Source of the DNA: Agaricus subrufescens
Lineage: Eukaryota; Basidiomycota; Agaricomycetes; Agaricales; Agaricaceae
DNA: 64,000 nucleotides
NCBI GenBank assembly: GCA_029945375.1
Contig: JAQOTE010000015.1
Span: forward strand, 1-64,000
Reading direction: 5' to 3'
Below, one piece after another: positions 27,313 through 37,854 of this stretch. Made by a program: the position numbers and the translations under genes. The notes below the pieces were generated by a model. The model searched no databases. It worked only from the letters and a program-made list of their open reading frames with translations, and was not told the DNA's origin. Every line of letters starts with the position of its first letter. Positions within the stretch are counted from its first letter, which is position 1.

Positions 27313-28275
27313 ATGTCAATGTTCGCGTTGGCACGCAGCCTGCGACCACAAGTGCTCTCACCCGCCCTTCACTGTCGACGTTGGTTTGCAGAAATCGTTA
27401 CCGCGCCACTTCCGGCCGCTTCTGACGCAAGCAGTCAAAATTCCCTACCAGTACCATCGGGTACGGCAACCGCCAAGGCTGTGGACTGGCGAAAGGAGAA
27501 AGTGCCCGTGAGGGAAGGCCACGGCTTGTATGCGTTCTTCAGAAAGAAAGAAGTGAAACTCGGAGCAGATGAACTCGAAGGGGAAGATAAATATGAAGTA
27601 TTAGAAACTCCCCAGAATATGCAAACAATCACCGGCGAGTTTCCTTTATACTTTCCTGTTTGTTACGTGGAGACTCATAGAATATGGGGATATTGCAGGA
27701 CGCGGATGGAGGGCTGAGGAGTTACGACTAAAGAGTTTCAAAGATCTGCATACCCTATGGTACGTTCTTCTTCGGGAACGAAACCTCCTCGCAACGCAAA
27801 AAGAGGAGGTAAGGAGGATGGGAGTGGAAAACAAGGAATTCCAGGTGAACACGACCAGGGTGTATCATGTAGGTTTCTCGTTTCTATTTTTCTACTGTCT
27901 CTTACGCGCGGAATTTCGGGATTACAGGTTCGAAAGTCAATGGCACGCATCAAGCAAATCATCAACGAGCGTCGAATCGCGTATGAAAAAGCCAGCGAAA
28001 TCGTCAAGAAGCAACAAAACACGTATCATAACATGGCTGTTATGAAACATTTCGAAAAGAAGCGCGAAGCTGATATAATTCAGAATAGGATTGCCCGGAA
28101 AGAACTTCGTGCAAAAACTCGGGAAGCTAGACTGGCCAAGGAGGCTGCTCGAAAGGCTCGAGGGCCCGCTGAATCGGATAGTCGGCCGCGTCGTCAATTT
28201 TATGGAAGATGGAGAGGTGCCAATCGGACTGCTGTGGTTAGCGAGACCGACACTTCGAAACCTTCGACTGCATAG
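27313..28275 (+). CDS. MRPL47: Mitochondrial large ribosomal subunit protein uL29m (MRPL47/MRP-L4)
   Basis: Protein of the mitochondrial large ribosomal subunit near the tunnel exit. Exons 27313-27634, 27699-27868 and 27928-28275; 279 aa. The N-terminus looks like a mitochondrial targeting sequence ([13 protein letters not shown]...RRWFAE). The uL29 core spans the first junction: [21 protein letters not shown] then [14 protein letters not shown] and [15 protein letters not shown]. The C-terminus is strongly basic. Intron 1 (27635-27698, 64 bp) must use a GC donor (GCGAGT): the overlapping GT would break the conserved TGRGW frame. It ends 100 bp from the convergent SDHAF1 stop. Confidence 0.94.
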
Positions 28276-28374
28276 AATAGATAGAGTGGTGTAACTTATC
28301 GCAATTGACATTAATCATATTCCTACCATACTATACATGGAAGGTATAAGTGACGATGGTGCCGGCGTAAGCGA

Positions 28375-28732
28375 TTAAGTAGAGGTGCTGCTAGGTGGAG
28401 AGCCGCTTCGCCATTGTTCGTGCCAGTCTATCATATCCTTGGACACAAAACAGTCCTTGACGCCAGGGTTTTCATACATGTCTAGTTGTCGTCCTCCCAC
28501 ACGCAATAAATGTTCTATTGCTGTGACATTACGAGGCGAGACGGAAGCGGCGTTTTGGTGGAAAGTATATCTAACGTGGAGAAGGAACTTGTGTCGGGCG
28601 GCCTGAGGCTTTGTTTTCACCATTCGAAGTGCACTGACAATACAAGTCAGACTGCATGTCGTCCAGATGAAGGAGAACAACGCACCGCCTATAAAGAGCG
28701 AGGACATCTTTCTGGAGACCAGACTTGGTCAT
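28375..28732 (-). CDS. SDHAF1: SDHAF1/Sdh6-like LYR-motif succinate dehydrogenase assembly factor
   Basis: Small matrix protein that helps deliver Fe-S clusters to the SDH iron-sulfur subunit (family knowledge). Exons 28732-28686 and 28633-28375; intron 52 bp; 101 aa. The LYR motif is interrupted by the intron: SGLQKDVLALYRR|ALRMVKTKP. Conserved downstream blocks are VRYTFHQNAASVSPRN, AIEHLLRVGGRQL and YENPGVKDCF. Divergent from NDUFAF6 with only 124 bp between start codons. The short tail (SPPSSTST) is unremarkable. Confidence 0.93.
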
Positions 28733-28856
28733 GGCCGAAGAAAGATCTTCATTCCGTTCCGTCGTGCAGCCGTTCCGATTGGCTACCATTTGTTGACTCC
28801 ACAAGTGTTTGCCAAACAAAGAGCATCATCCCGGGTTTGCTTCTCGTCTGAGCTGC
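28733..28856. promoter_or_regulatory. Compact bidirectional promoter SDHAF1/NDUFAF6
   Basis: These 124 bp separate the start codons of two divergent respiratory-complex assembly factors, so the core promoter must be shared. It contains an inverted CCAAT (attgg at 28777-28781). No other motif is clear. Confidence 0.55.
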
Positions 28857-30004
28857 ATGCGACCGCCTTCGACTGCTGTTTTGCGCGGGTCGTTTCGTGC
28901 TCCAACAAGGCACAGGCTTCCAGGACGCCTCTATGCGACATCCTCCCCCGAAGGCGCGGTCGGTATCTCGGACCCTGTCGGTTACTGCACTCATCTCGTC
29001 CGCAAACACGACTATGAGTCCTATCTAATTTCTCAATTCTGGCCAAAAGATGTTCAAGCATCTTACCTCGCAATAAAAGCTTTCTATGTGGAACTGGCGA
29101 CGGTACAGGACCATGTAAGCAATAACACCATTGGAAAAATGCGCATGCAATTCTGGAGGGATGCGGTCAAAGGTATATTCAACGTGCGTTGTCTTTGCAA
29201 CCCGTATTTCGTTTCGCAGATACTTAGTTTGATACTCCTAGGGCAGTCCACCCCAGCACCCCGTTGCACTTGCATTACACCTCGCTACACAGCGGGCTAG
29301 CCTTCAAGCATATCATTTTAAACGGATAATTGACGCTCGCGTTCGTCTTTCCTTTCTTTACTCTACTTCGTTAAATAACTCTTCAATAGGACGCTGAACT
29401 CGAGACATCGTTTTACCCAACGATAGACTCTCTTACTCAACATGCGGAATCAACAAGCAGCACTTTACTCTATCTCCTCCTTTCTCTTCTTCCACCGCCT
29501 CTAGCTACCTCGCATGCTCTTTCGCACACTGCTTCTCATATTGGCACTGCTCAAACTATCACCACTCTCCTCCGCGCTTTATCATACCATGCTCGACATG
29601 GCAGGATCGTGATTCCAGCCGAAATTTCATCAAAACATGGTTTGAGGCAGGAAGAACTCGTACGAAAAGGCCCTGAGGCTCAAGGCCTAGAAGACGCCGT
29701 CTTTGAATTTGCTACACTTGCAAATGATCATATGATCACTGCTCGTTCAATGTTGAAAGAAGAAGGGTTTGAAGGCAAGGTTCCACAAGCTGGGATGCCT
29801 GTGTTTTTGGCAGGGGTAATGCTTGTTTTACTTGTCATCACAAAATTGTATGATACTTATGTCTGGTGATTAAAGGTCCCCGTCGCAAACTTGCTACAAC
29901 GATTGGAGAAAAATAGTTTTGACGCGTTTGATCCCCAACTTCAAAGGCGAGACTGGAAACTCCCGTGGCTTATTTACCGTGGTTATTATCGAAGGCAGTT
30001 TTAG
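28857..30004 (+). CDS. NDUFAF6: NDUFAF6-like complex I assembly factor (squalene/phytoene synthase fold)
   Basis: Mitochondrial protein with a phytoene-synthase-like fold needed for complex I biogenesis, not a terpenoid synthase (family knowledge). Exons 28857-29183, 29242-29340, 29390-29815 and 29876-30004; introns 49-60 bp; 326 aa. Targeting-like N-terminus (RRP-poor, RHRLPGRLYATS), then DPVGYCTHLVRKHDYESYL, IKAFYVELATVQDHVSN, GKMRMQFWRDAVKGIF, PVALALHLATQR, GTAQTITTLLRALSYH, GRIVIPAE, and the C-terminal PVANLLQRLEKNSFDAFDP and WLIYRGYYRRQF. The Asp-rich DxxxD metal-binding motifs of true synthases are not seen. The start is the first ATG past the divergent promoter in the coding frame. Confidence 0.93.
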
Positions 30005-30314
30005 AAGGTGTCGGTCTTGCTTCAGCACGTAGTGTATCTTCCTTACTTGTCTGGATCACGTCTGTTAACAAAGATACGCAGTACGAACCAGACGCTGCAC
30101 CATTACGAGAACAAAAAGACTATATATATATACATAGATTCTTGGAAACTCCCACTCACTTCTGATGCTTTAGTCTCCCTCATCACGCGGATGAGATTAA
30201 TAAGTCACACTTGCTTCGCACATCACAAGCATGCGACTTCCACACAACCCTCACAGTGTTCCTACATTCACAAACCCCAAAAGTAGGCGGAAGCCCGGTT
30301 CTAGAAGCACGACA

Positions 30315-31939
30315 ATGCCTTACCTACCATTCGAAATCTGGGAAAATATCCGCTCATACCTGACTCCCAATGTTGTGGTCAACATGATTGGAATGAATCG
30401 GTACTTTTTCGATGCAGCAATGAACGAGATATACTGTCAAGTCTGCATTTCTGACGCTGATGATGAAGGACAGATTAAGAGACTCCAACAACTTCAGTAC
30501 GTCTCCAAATGTTTCCAGATACAACCTACTCATAATAACGCCAACCTTGTAGAAACCCGTCTATCGCAGCACGCGTAAAACATATAAAAATATCCCCTTA
30601 TTTTCTGCCACTTTGCAGTAATGATGGAAGACCATTGCCGCAACGGACCCCTTCCGAATCTGGATGTGCCATCTTCCTAAAGAAGACCATGAGAGCTCTC
30701 TTCAATTGCAAGAACTTACGGACATTGACGATCTGTCTGCACTACTCCCGTGCTATCACGACCCCCTTTCACAACTTCATCAGCAACCTCGTTTCTAAAG
30801 CAGGGTCTCGGTTGCAAAAATTGTCGGTGAACGTGACTGTTATGCAGTTCCGTTTGTTGGATGCTTTCTTGGCTGCAAAATCGTGGTCACCAGGAATCAA
30901 GACTATGGATCTTACTATACTTCCTTCATATGGCGTCAATGAATCGAAGCAAGTGACGAACAATAAGCCACCCGTTGATGTTGTTGAAGGTTTCCAGAAA
31001 CACTTCTCGCGCCTCCTTTCATCGACTAGGCCGTGTCTTGAATCGTTACACATCAACAACTACGATGTTATCGACCTTCTGCCGGTTTTCTCCGACTTGA
31101 CAGGATTCTCCCTGAAAAAGTTTTCATATCAAGGTCATGGCCGAGCACATGATTTCTTCGACCTCCAGACTCTCAATGGGTTGCTACTAACTTCGTTGAG
31201 CCTCAAATATTTCTCTTTTACGGCTCTTTCCCGTCCCCTTTGGCCTACGACTCCACCGGTTGGTTATTACGAAGATGAAGAATGGCTTGCTACGTTTAAC
31301 AAAAACGCTTTCGAGTTTCGACTAGCAAATGCAAGTGACCTTTCCATCCATCTTCCTGAGGATTTATCGTCATCCTTTAACTATCTCGATACACTCTCTG
31401 CCGATTTCGCTATCTTCGGTCCTGGAGTAAAGCATCTTGCGATAAAAACGTTACAGAGGTTGACGTATATTCAATTCCGGCAAATATTTGACTGGGTTGC
31501 GAGGGTCTATAAGAAGCAGGATAGAAAGGATGAGCTGCAGGCGATTGAGTTCGATCGACTAGATATTTTCACTCCGGTACATCTCAACGAGATGATGAAG
31601 CAGATGCCCAGCTTGACAGACCTTACTATCGGATTTGAACACCTTAGCGTTGATCCTACGATTCGGAGGGTGAGTTTTAGCAATTTGACTCTTGTTTCAC
31701 ACTCCTTATGATTCTACCATTAGAGACGACATTCTCAGTCTAGGATGGATTTTGAGAATGAGGTCTTCACGGGTTTCCGGACTTTTGAGTATGCAACCTC
31801 GGGATTAAAATGTTTGCGCCTTGTTAGGAGTTCTAAATCGGGAAGGATGGGTGGACGGGATATTCAGCCACAACTCTTGGAGAACTTGGGGATTGCACTG
31901 CCAAGTGTGGAGGTAATTAAAGCATGCCGTATCGGGTGA
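30315..31939 (+). CDS. F-box protein
   Basis: Probable substrate-recognition subunit of an SCF ubiquitin ligase. Exons 30315-30496, 30553-31669 and 31724-31939; introns 56 and 54 bp; 504 aa. The N-terminal F-box (aa 1-45) has LPFEIWENIRSYL and VVVNMIGMNRYFFDAAM. The rest is divergent and Leu-rich, like the large agaricomycete F-box family, with no clear repeats. The spliced phase into exon 2 opens a continuous frame through ARVKHIKISPYF. The last exon's end is less certain, because a splice-like gtaatt sits just before the stop. Confidence 0.8.
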
Positions 31940-32710
31940 TCTGTCTGACACATGGGTGGCCTCCTCCGATGATTGTCGAGGGCGTCAGAGTCTACAACAA
32001 CAATAGGATTTCAAAATGTAATTATGGATGCTTCAACAAGACCGGTCGACGGTTTAACAATCAATCGGTCTTCCCCTTTTTCTGCTTTAACATCGCTTCG
32101 TCCTCCTTTTGCAACTCGGCATCGATCATTGCTCCACGGGACGGCTTATGGCCGTGGTCCATGGCTGGCTTCAACGGGTCCTTAACCGTTTGTTTACTCT
32201 CTTCTATATGAACTTCACGCTGCTCTTCAGCGCTGAGGTTACGTTCGTCTCTGTTGAGAATTTCAGAGATGAGAAAGAGAAACAGAGGAGGAAAAGCTAC
32301 AAGTGGTGAGTCGGTTCTGGACCGTGTTCTAGACGCTCTTGGCGTTCCATTTCTCCTTTCTTTGGCTTTGTGGTTTTGGGAGGTCTAATGACAAGAAAGT
32401 GAGGGCGAAGGAGAGGTTATAATGTTCTAAGAAGTACCTCTGATCTTGGGCCTCGTAGATGCGTGGTTCACCGACATTAGAATACATGCTTAAGTTGATG
32501 GCAGTGTGGAGGAAGAAATTGGCAGAAGATGCGTTTATTTAACTAACATGCTGATCAATACTGAACACATTATGACATCATGTATGAGTTCAGAGGTCCT
32601 TTGTGGAATGATCGCCCGATGTTATATTATGTGCCTGTTTCTCACAACTTTTTAGTCAGGCAGCTACAGCGGATTCTGATAAAAACATATGAACTAAGCG
32701 CTGGTCCAGA
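31940..32710. other. Gene-free stretch
   Basis: 3' flank of the F-box gene up to tRNA-Gln. Overlapping short ORFs at 31924-32309 have no domains and could be an extra 3' exon, but I cannot support one. Confidence 0.35.
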
Positions 32711-32793
32711 GGCGTTACCAGGGTTCGAACCTGGGTTTCGGGAAATCTATAGTCAATCAAAATCCCGAGTGATAACCACTACACTATAACGCC
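32711..32793 (-). tRNA. tRNA-Gln(TTG) with short intron
   Basis: Acceptor stem GGCGTTA with TAACGCC; D-arm/A-box TAGTGTAGTGGTTATCAC; anticodon stem CGGGA/TCCCG, loop TTTTGA with anticodon TTG; T-arm CCAGGTTCGAACCCTGG. The intron after the anticodon is about 12 nt and 3 nt longer than in the copy at 35327-35406; the mature parts are identical. Confidence 0.92.
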
Positions 32794-32883
32794 ATGTTAT
32801 TTTGGCCAGAAAATTCTGTAAACTGGTCCCCTTTCCTTCTCACTTCCGCGAACCGAAAGACTTAATTCTCTTATTTTTCTCGG

Positions 32884-33587
32884 ATGTCCTCCCAACATTT
32901 CACTCACCCGTATCACCATCCTGAATATGCGCCTCCCGTCCTTCGCGTACCCTCACCCGCTAGCTCTGTAGGAACGACTTATGGGCCTGATCAAACCTCA
33001 TTTTCGGATACCGAACACCAAATTTCTCAAACTGCATTTGAACGGAAATGGTTAGCAAAGCTGGATTTGGACGAGCCGACTATAGACGAGGAGGAAGCAA
33101 ATGAAAGTCCATTGATTCCTCGTACAGATGACAAGGAAGAACAAGAAGGTGCGTTTTCCCTTCTTTCTAACGGTCCCGTGTAGAATTTCTTGCTGACTTT
33201 CTGCTCGATGTCATAGCTATGGTAGAGAAGATTCTGAAGAATCTGCGGGCTCAAATTCAGGAACTAGAGGAGGACGAAATATTCGAACAGACTTTACTTC
33301 GCGGCTCCCAAGTTGGACAAGAGACGCGTCCGTCGACAAACGACATTGATGTACTAATGAAGAGCATGATGGCTACTGGCATAACATCCACCGAAGGCTC
33401 TGGAGCTCGGATTGTCGGCCGTGCGGCTCGTGAACCACTGACTGATGGTCCCTGGATTGGTGCCAGCCGACGAGGCATGCATGAAGGCCATGTGGCATCT
33501 GGAATGGATCATATTTTGGCGAACGCGGCGCCATCGTCGGCTGCAGGAAAGCGTAGCCGGACCAGTAAATCTCGCAGAATTAAATGA
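32884..33587 (+). CDS. Conserved-looking protein of unknown function, coiled-coil-like
   Basis: Exons 32884-33148 and 33217-33587; intron 68 bp; 211 aa. The N-terminus is rich in Pro/His/Ser. Then comes an acidic segment (DLDEPTIDEEEANE), a helical charged stretch (MVEKILKNLRAQIQELEEDE) that could be a short coiled coil, and a basic C-terminus (GKRSRTSKSRRIK) that looks like a nuclear localisation signal. I do not recognise the family. The splice phase closes and the frame stays open, so the gene is likely real. It is convergent with the BTB gene, 70 bp between stops. Confidence 0.75.
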
Positions 33588-33656
33588 ACACCATTTGCAG
33601 GTGAGCATTTGTTTCATACTAATACTCGGTATTAATAGGTGTATATCTCCAGTATT

Positions 33657-34973
33657 TTATGCATCATCATCTGAGAAATAATCGGGGAGTGCGTCTTCGA
33701 CCCGTTTTATCATCTCATTGATGCTAGTCCTCGCTACTTGTCTGCAGTCGTGATGCATATACGTCGCACTGCCCCACTTCTCATAAGCCTTCGATATCTG
33801 CTTCAATCTCCCGAGTACATCGGCGAGGCCGAGGCTAAGTAATGTGTCACTTCTCGTCTTCTCCTTCCAGAACTCAACCCAACTTTGTGTGCAACCGTGT
33901 TGGTGCCAGGTTGCACCGCAGGCTACGGAATGCTCGAAGTGGGGAGGTGTTTTACGAAGCTCTTCCCATGTTTCCGTGAGGCGATAGTATCCAGCAAGGA
34001 GGCGGAGTTGTTGTTGCGATGTGAGAGATATACTATCTGATTCATTTTCGGATGCGGGTGGTGTGGAAACACTCATACTGGAAGCCAGGGAGGGCTGGCT
34101 GGCCGCGATCTTGTGGATAAGGTCCATGCATGGGCGTCGAATGATAACGGCATTTTGCATGACTTGGAGGTATGCCACGCCTCGTAGTGATCTGAGCCCG
34201 AGCTCATCTGCGAGTGTCATGGCCATGTGGGCATATTTCATGGAGTCAATCATCAGGATTTTCAAAGATTGGATCAGGGTGTTTAGCAGGCTTTCGTGGT
34301 GACAGAGCTGGGCGAGGCGGATGAGGGTCGTGAGCTGTTGGATATTTTCGGCCTCGGGTTTGTGGGAAGGAATGATATGGGGTGATGGGAGGATCGGGAA
34401 GGGTTTTCTATTGATGTATTCTTGAATAGCGTCGAGGGCCCAGTTTTCTGTGGTTCTGAATCCATATTTATGTGATATTCGAGCAATAGCCATAAGCTGG
34501 TCGAGGTTGGCTGAGGCTGAATTCACTTGACTCAGCTCCGAGGGCCTGTGCACAAGTGGTCAGGGCAGAGCTCCAAAACTCCACAAGGACGTACAGCGCA
34601 TAGAGTGACCATAGAAAATGTCTGAAGTCCGCAACGGTGTCTCCCAACAGTACGATGGGGTTATTGTCCGAGGTGCCTTCGAGCGGATACTCTCCACCTG
34701 GCAATGAGAACATGGTTCCAAAGGTGGACGAATCCACGCTCAATCTCGACCTGTGGACCTGTTCAACGAGTAGGCAGCCAGAAGGACAAAGGCCGATGAA
34801 CCCACATTGAAGAGAACGTTCTCCACCAGGAGGGTGCAGCTCCCATCGTCGAAATAGTAGGTGTCGTCGTGAGTGTACCTTTGACCTAACATATGGCTTT
34901 TTTCTGGGGGGCTGATGCTTTTAAAGCTGTCGCTTCTGCTACGTTTGCGGGACAAATAGAGGAAATGTGCCAT
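33657..34973 (-). CDS. BTB/POZ-domain protein
   Basis: Exons 34973-34806, 34758-34595 and 34545-33657; introns 47 and 49 bp; 406 aa. The BTB core crosses intron 1: CTLLVENVLFN|VHRSRLSVDSSTFGTMFSL, then VLLGDTVADFRHFLWSLYAL. A helical BACK-like region follows (LDQLMAIARISHKYGF, IRLAQLCHHESLL), then a C-terminal Cys/Trp-containing segment (CGATWHQHGCTQSW) common in agaricomycete BTB proteins. Probably a CUL3 adaptor or transcription-associated protein; the partner is unknown. The start is the first ATG in frame with a basic N-terminus (SRKRSRSDS). Confidence 0.88.
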
Positions 34974-35027
34974 CGTGGGCTAGGCACTTAGTGGCGCAGC
35001 TTCTTATCTCATCACTCCCACAAAAAC

Positions 35028-35230
35028 ACCCGATCCCATTCGCCGACTGTAAGCTGAAGGATGTTTACTCGATGCCCGCTATCACCTCGGGAACACGAAT
35101 CAAGGACACAGAGGTAATCCACGGATATTGGGAGAATGTTCTTGAACATGGGTTTCTCCCGGTCGACGCCTCTAACACCTTTCTGAGTGTTTCGAGAATG
35201 TTCGAAGTTGCTCGTATACACAGGAAGGTA
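35028..35230 (+). pseudogene. Decayed aldo-keto reductase exon 1 fragment
   Basis: It aligns by eye with exon 1 of the intact AKR at 41079: ADCKLKDVYSMPAI against [14 protein letters not shown], and ENVLEHGF against ENALEHGF. The start codon ATG has become ATC and the catalytic HIDTA region reads LPVDAS. Some similarity extends upstream of the start (tcatcactcccac). No later AKR exons follow before tRNA-Gln. Confidence 0.8.
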
Positions 35231-35326
35231 TAATAAAATCGGGACGACGTTACTGAATTAAAACCTGATGGAGTACACACCTTTTTCTGCTATACGTCTG
35301 GGTTAAAAAGGAGAAAAGGGTTATTA

Positions 35327-35406
35327 GGCGTTACCAGGGTTCGAACCTGGGTTTCGGGAAACTTTGCAATCAAAATCCCGAGTGATAACCACTACACTAT
35401 AACGCC
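35327..35406 (-). tRNA. tRNA-Gln(TTG) with short intron
   Basis: Same mature sequence as the tRNA at 32711-32793: acceptor GGCGTTA/TAACGCC, anticodon TTG, B-box GGTTCGAACCC. The intron is about 9 nt and differs in sequence from the other copy. Confidence 0.92.
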
Positions 35407-35630
35407 ATTTGGCTCTGAGTTTGAGCATGGTGTACGCAACCAGACTCTCAAGAAGGCAAGTCCGGACATAGTCACATCATGTTGAAAATGTCTCTGTACT
35501 CCTTAGCTGCAAGCCATGTAAGTGAATTTCACAACTGGTACCTTCTTCCAACCATAATAGTTTCAACTAGCACTACCAATCCCAAACACTGGTTCCTCGG
35601 CGGCTTCCGTCGGCATAATTTCACGTCCCA

Positions 35631-37100
35631 ATGACCCTCGATCTACCGGGACAAATCTCCAGGCTCCGAAAGAATGAATGGGTCAATCTACAGGGTCTGA
35701 TCGATTGTTCGACTACCCACATTTCCAGCCCTGTACCTCACCTGAGTTGCTCGTCCATTTCACTACTTGGCTGGGGCAGTTACAATACTGTCTACCGACT
35801 GGATTTCACCGATGGTACGCGAGTAGCTGCTAGCGTCTCGAATCACGACGAAGAAGACTTCAATCCGCAGGCAAAACAGTCCGAAATTGCAACGCTGAAA
35901 TTTGTGCGAGAATCAGGACTCTATCCAAATATACCTGTACCCAAGGTACATGGATGGGATGTTACGTTCAACAATCCTGCATGCGCACCATATGTTGTCA
36001 TGGATATTGTTCAAGGGAAAAGTTTACAGGGGCTGCATGGGGAGAATAGTATTCATGGCTTGGATACATTACCCGGTGCACAGCAGCTTTCTATCGTTCG
36101 GACGCTAGCCAAGCTGAAAGCATCTCTTTCCCGGCCTGTACCGTTCGAAAAGATTGGAAGCATTGCAGGTCCGGTTGGAGGAGAAAATCCTGTGGGACCA
36201 CTCATGACACTCACGCAGGGTAGTTTGGGAGGGCCTTTCAAATCCGCGGATGAATTATGGCGTTCTTGTCTAGAACAGGAGATGTTGCATGCCGTTCAAG
36301 AGTGGTGCGATCTCGAAAAGGATCAACTCTCGACGTCGCTGTCGGAGCCAAGCTGCACCCCCCAGACATTTTCAGAGCTATTCCAATTTCTGTCGTCACT
36401 CATTCCGCACTTCAAGATCCCACCAGCATACAATTCCATGGTCCTGCACCATCCCGACCTCGCATTGCGCAACATATTCTTTGATGAGGAATCATTAACA
36501 TCAGATCAACCTAGGATAACCGGTGTCATTGACTGGGGAGGTGCACAAATCCTCCCACTCATGCTTACTGCCCAGTACCCCGAGGATCTCATGACCTCAG
36601 CCGACGATCCGTTTACACGTCCCGATCATCCCGATGAGAATTGGCGTACCGTTCCTACTGATTGGACTTCTATCGGGGATGCTACCCGGTGGCCGCAAGC
36701 TTTCAGGGGCATAGATGAACCAGTCGATTATGCACCGCGCGTTAGGAGTATGGTCCGTCGGTTTTATCTACGTACGCACTTCAGCGCGTGCTACGCAGAA
36801 CAGCTACATCGGCTACACGGAGATACGGATATGTCGCGTGCTACACTTTTCGCCGACGCACCGTACTACTTGAAATTCCATGAAACAATATGCGGTGGAT
36901 GGACGAATTGGGTTGAACACGCGAGTTGGATACGCGAGACATATTGGAGACTCAGGGCAATTGCTGGTCAAAAAACGAACAGGGGTTCGTTGGTCACTGG
37001 GCCAAATGTTTATCGAGGCTCTATTGAGCCTGCGATACTCGACTTACGGATTTTTAATGATACGATCTGCTCTGTGGATGTGGATGGTGACTCGAACTGA
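35631..37100 (+). CDS. Aminoglycoside-phosphotransferase (APH)-family kinase-like protein, intronless
   Basis: Single exon, 489 aa. A kinase-like fold of the APH/choline kinase superfamily; substrate unknown. Motifs: a Gly-rich N-lobe loop LLGWGSYNTVYRLDF, then DGTRVAASVS where ATP-binding members usually have a basic residue. EIATLKFVRE, VPKVHGW and YVVMDIVQGKSL follow. The catalytic loop is VLHHPDLALRNIFFDEE (HxDLxxxN type) and the metal-binding segment ITGVIDWGGAQ. The C-terminus (from about 36791) is duplicated and decayed at 38306-38709. It is the only intact long gene here without introns, which could reflect retroposition or transfer. It lies between AKR fragments. Confidence 0.88.
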   Translation: MTLDLPGQISRLRKNEWVNLQGLIDCSTTHISSPVPHLSCSSISLLGWGSYNTVYRLDFTDGTRVAASVSNHDEEDFNPQAKQSEIATLKFVRESGLYPNIPVPKVHGWDVTFNNPACAPYVVMDIVQGKSLQGLHGENSIHGLDTLPGAQQLSIVRTLAKLKASLSRPVPFEKIGSIAGPVGGENPVGPLMTLTQGSLGGPFKSADELWRSCLEQEMLHAVQEWCDLEKDQLSTSLSEPSCTPQTFSELFQFLSSLIPHFKIPPAYNSMVLHHPDLALRNIFFDEESLTSDQPRITGVIDWGGAQILPLMLTAQYPEDLMTSADDPFTRPDHPDENWRTVPTDWTSIGDATRWPQAFRGIDEPVDYAPRVRSMVRRFYLRTHFSACYAEQLHRLHGDTDMSRATLFADAPYYLKFHETICGGWTNWVEHASWIRETYWRLRAIAGQKTNRGSLVTGPNVYRGSIEPAILDLRIFNDTICSVDVDGDSN

Positions 37101-37795
37101 CATCCACGTTCCATCGACTATCCAAACACAGACTCATACACGACAAGGCCCAAAAGTTAACAACTGCTTTCCTGTACTACTCGATCCTGTTTAGATGTGC
37201 TTTCAATCCCGCTGACTCCTGCACCTTATTCAAGCGCGCCAAGCATCGCTCCAATGATCTTATCCGCCGAATCCCAGGTGCCCGATGTATACGTCACATA
37301 AGCGTCTGTCTTTCCTTTCTTCGCCACAATTGTAATATATTGTGGTGGTTTTCCGGACGTTTCCTGGGATTTTGTTTGGAATGTGATGTTCGTTTGGGAT
37401 TGTGATTTCCCGTCACCATGCCACGGCCTGTACTGCCCCACTCCATACACCTGCTCAACCTTGGCAGTATCAATTTTATCGAGGTACTGTTTGACTTCTT
37501 TCAAGTCTTTCTTAGAGGCGTTGGGCTTAGTCGGATGGAGTGAGTGAACGTTTAGAATTCAACATGAATTGATTTACATTTTTGGTTGCAGACGGTGACA
37601 TGGTAAGAAAGAATCGAACAACCAGCTGCTCTCAGCGCTTTTTATGGGGCATATTTATAGGCCAGACGATGGCTCATGTGTATGATTCCTCAGCATGAGA
37701 TGTGAATTTGATACCCTATTCATCGCACTTGGTGCACGATGCCCCACCTTCTATGCGCCCCCAAATGCCGAGCTTCCGCTAATTAAAAACCCTGC
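36791..37795. repeat. Segmental duplication, copy A
   Basis: Contains the APH 3' end, small gene A and its upstream region. It is matched in the same order and orientation by 38306-39652; most stretches are near-identical by eye. Shared promoter landmarks include gccagacgatggctcatgtg and ccaccttctatgcgccccca. Confidence 0.85.
37226..37601 (-). CDS. Small protein of unknown function, paralog A
   Basis: Exons 37601-37578 and 37525-37226; intron 52 bp with donor gtaaat; 107 aa. Exon 1 encodes only MSPSATKN. Exon 2 holds the conserved body: KEVKQYLDKIDTAKVEQVYG, VGQYRPWHGDG, TNITFQTKSQ, YITIVAKKGKTDAYV and a helical end ADKIIGAMLGALE. No signal peptide or membrane segment; charged and soluble-looking. 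I do not recognise the family. Paralog B (38672-39456) shows strong conservation of the body, which supports a real protein. Confidence 0.8.
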
Positions 37796-37854
37796 GCTTA
37801 GTGTAGGTATCTTCCAACCGTCCCTTCCGTCTCTCACTTTGTGTCTTAGTCTAC

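Noticed and set aside
34967..35233. Functional 88-codon gene at the left AKR fragment
   Set aside because: The open frame is the remnant of AKR exon 1 with a lost start codon; no further exons.
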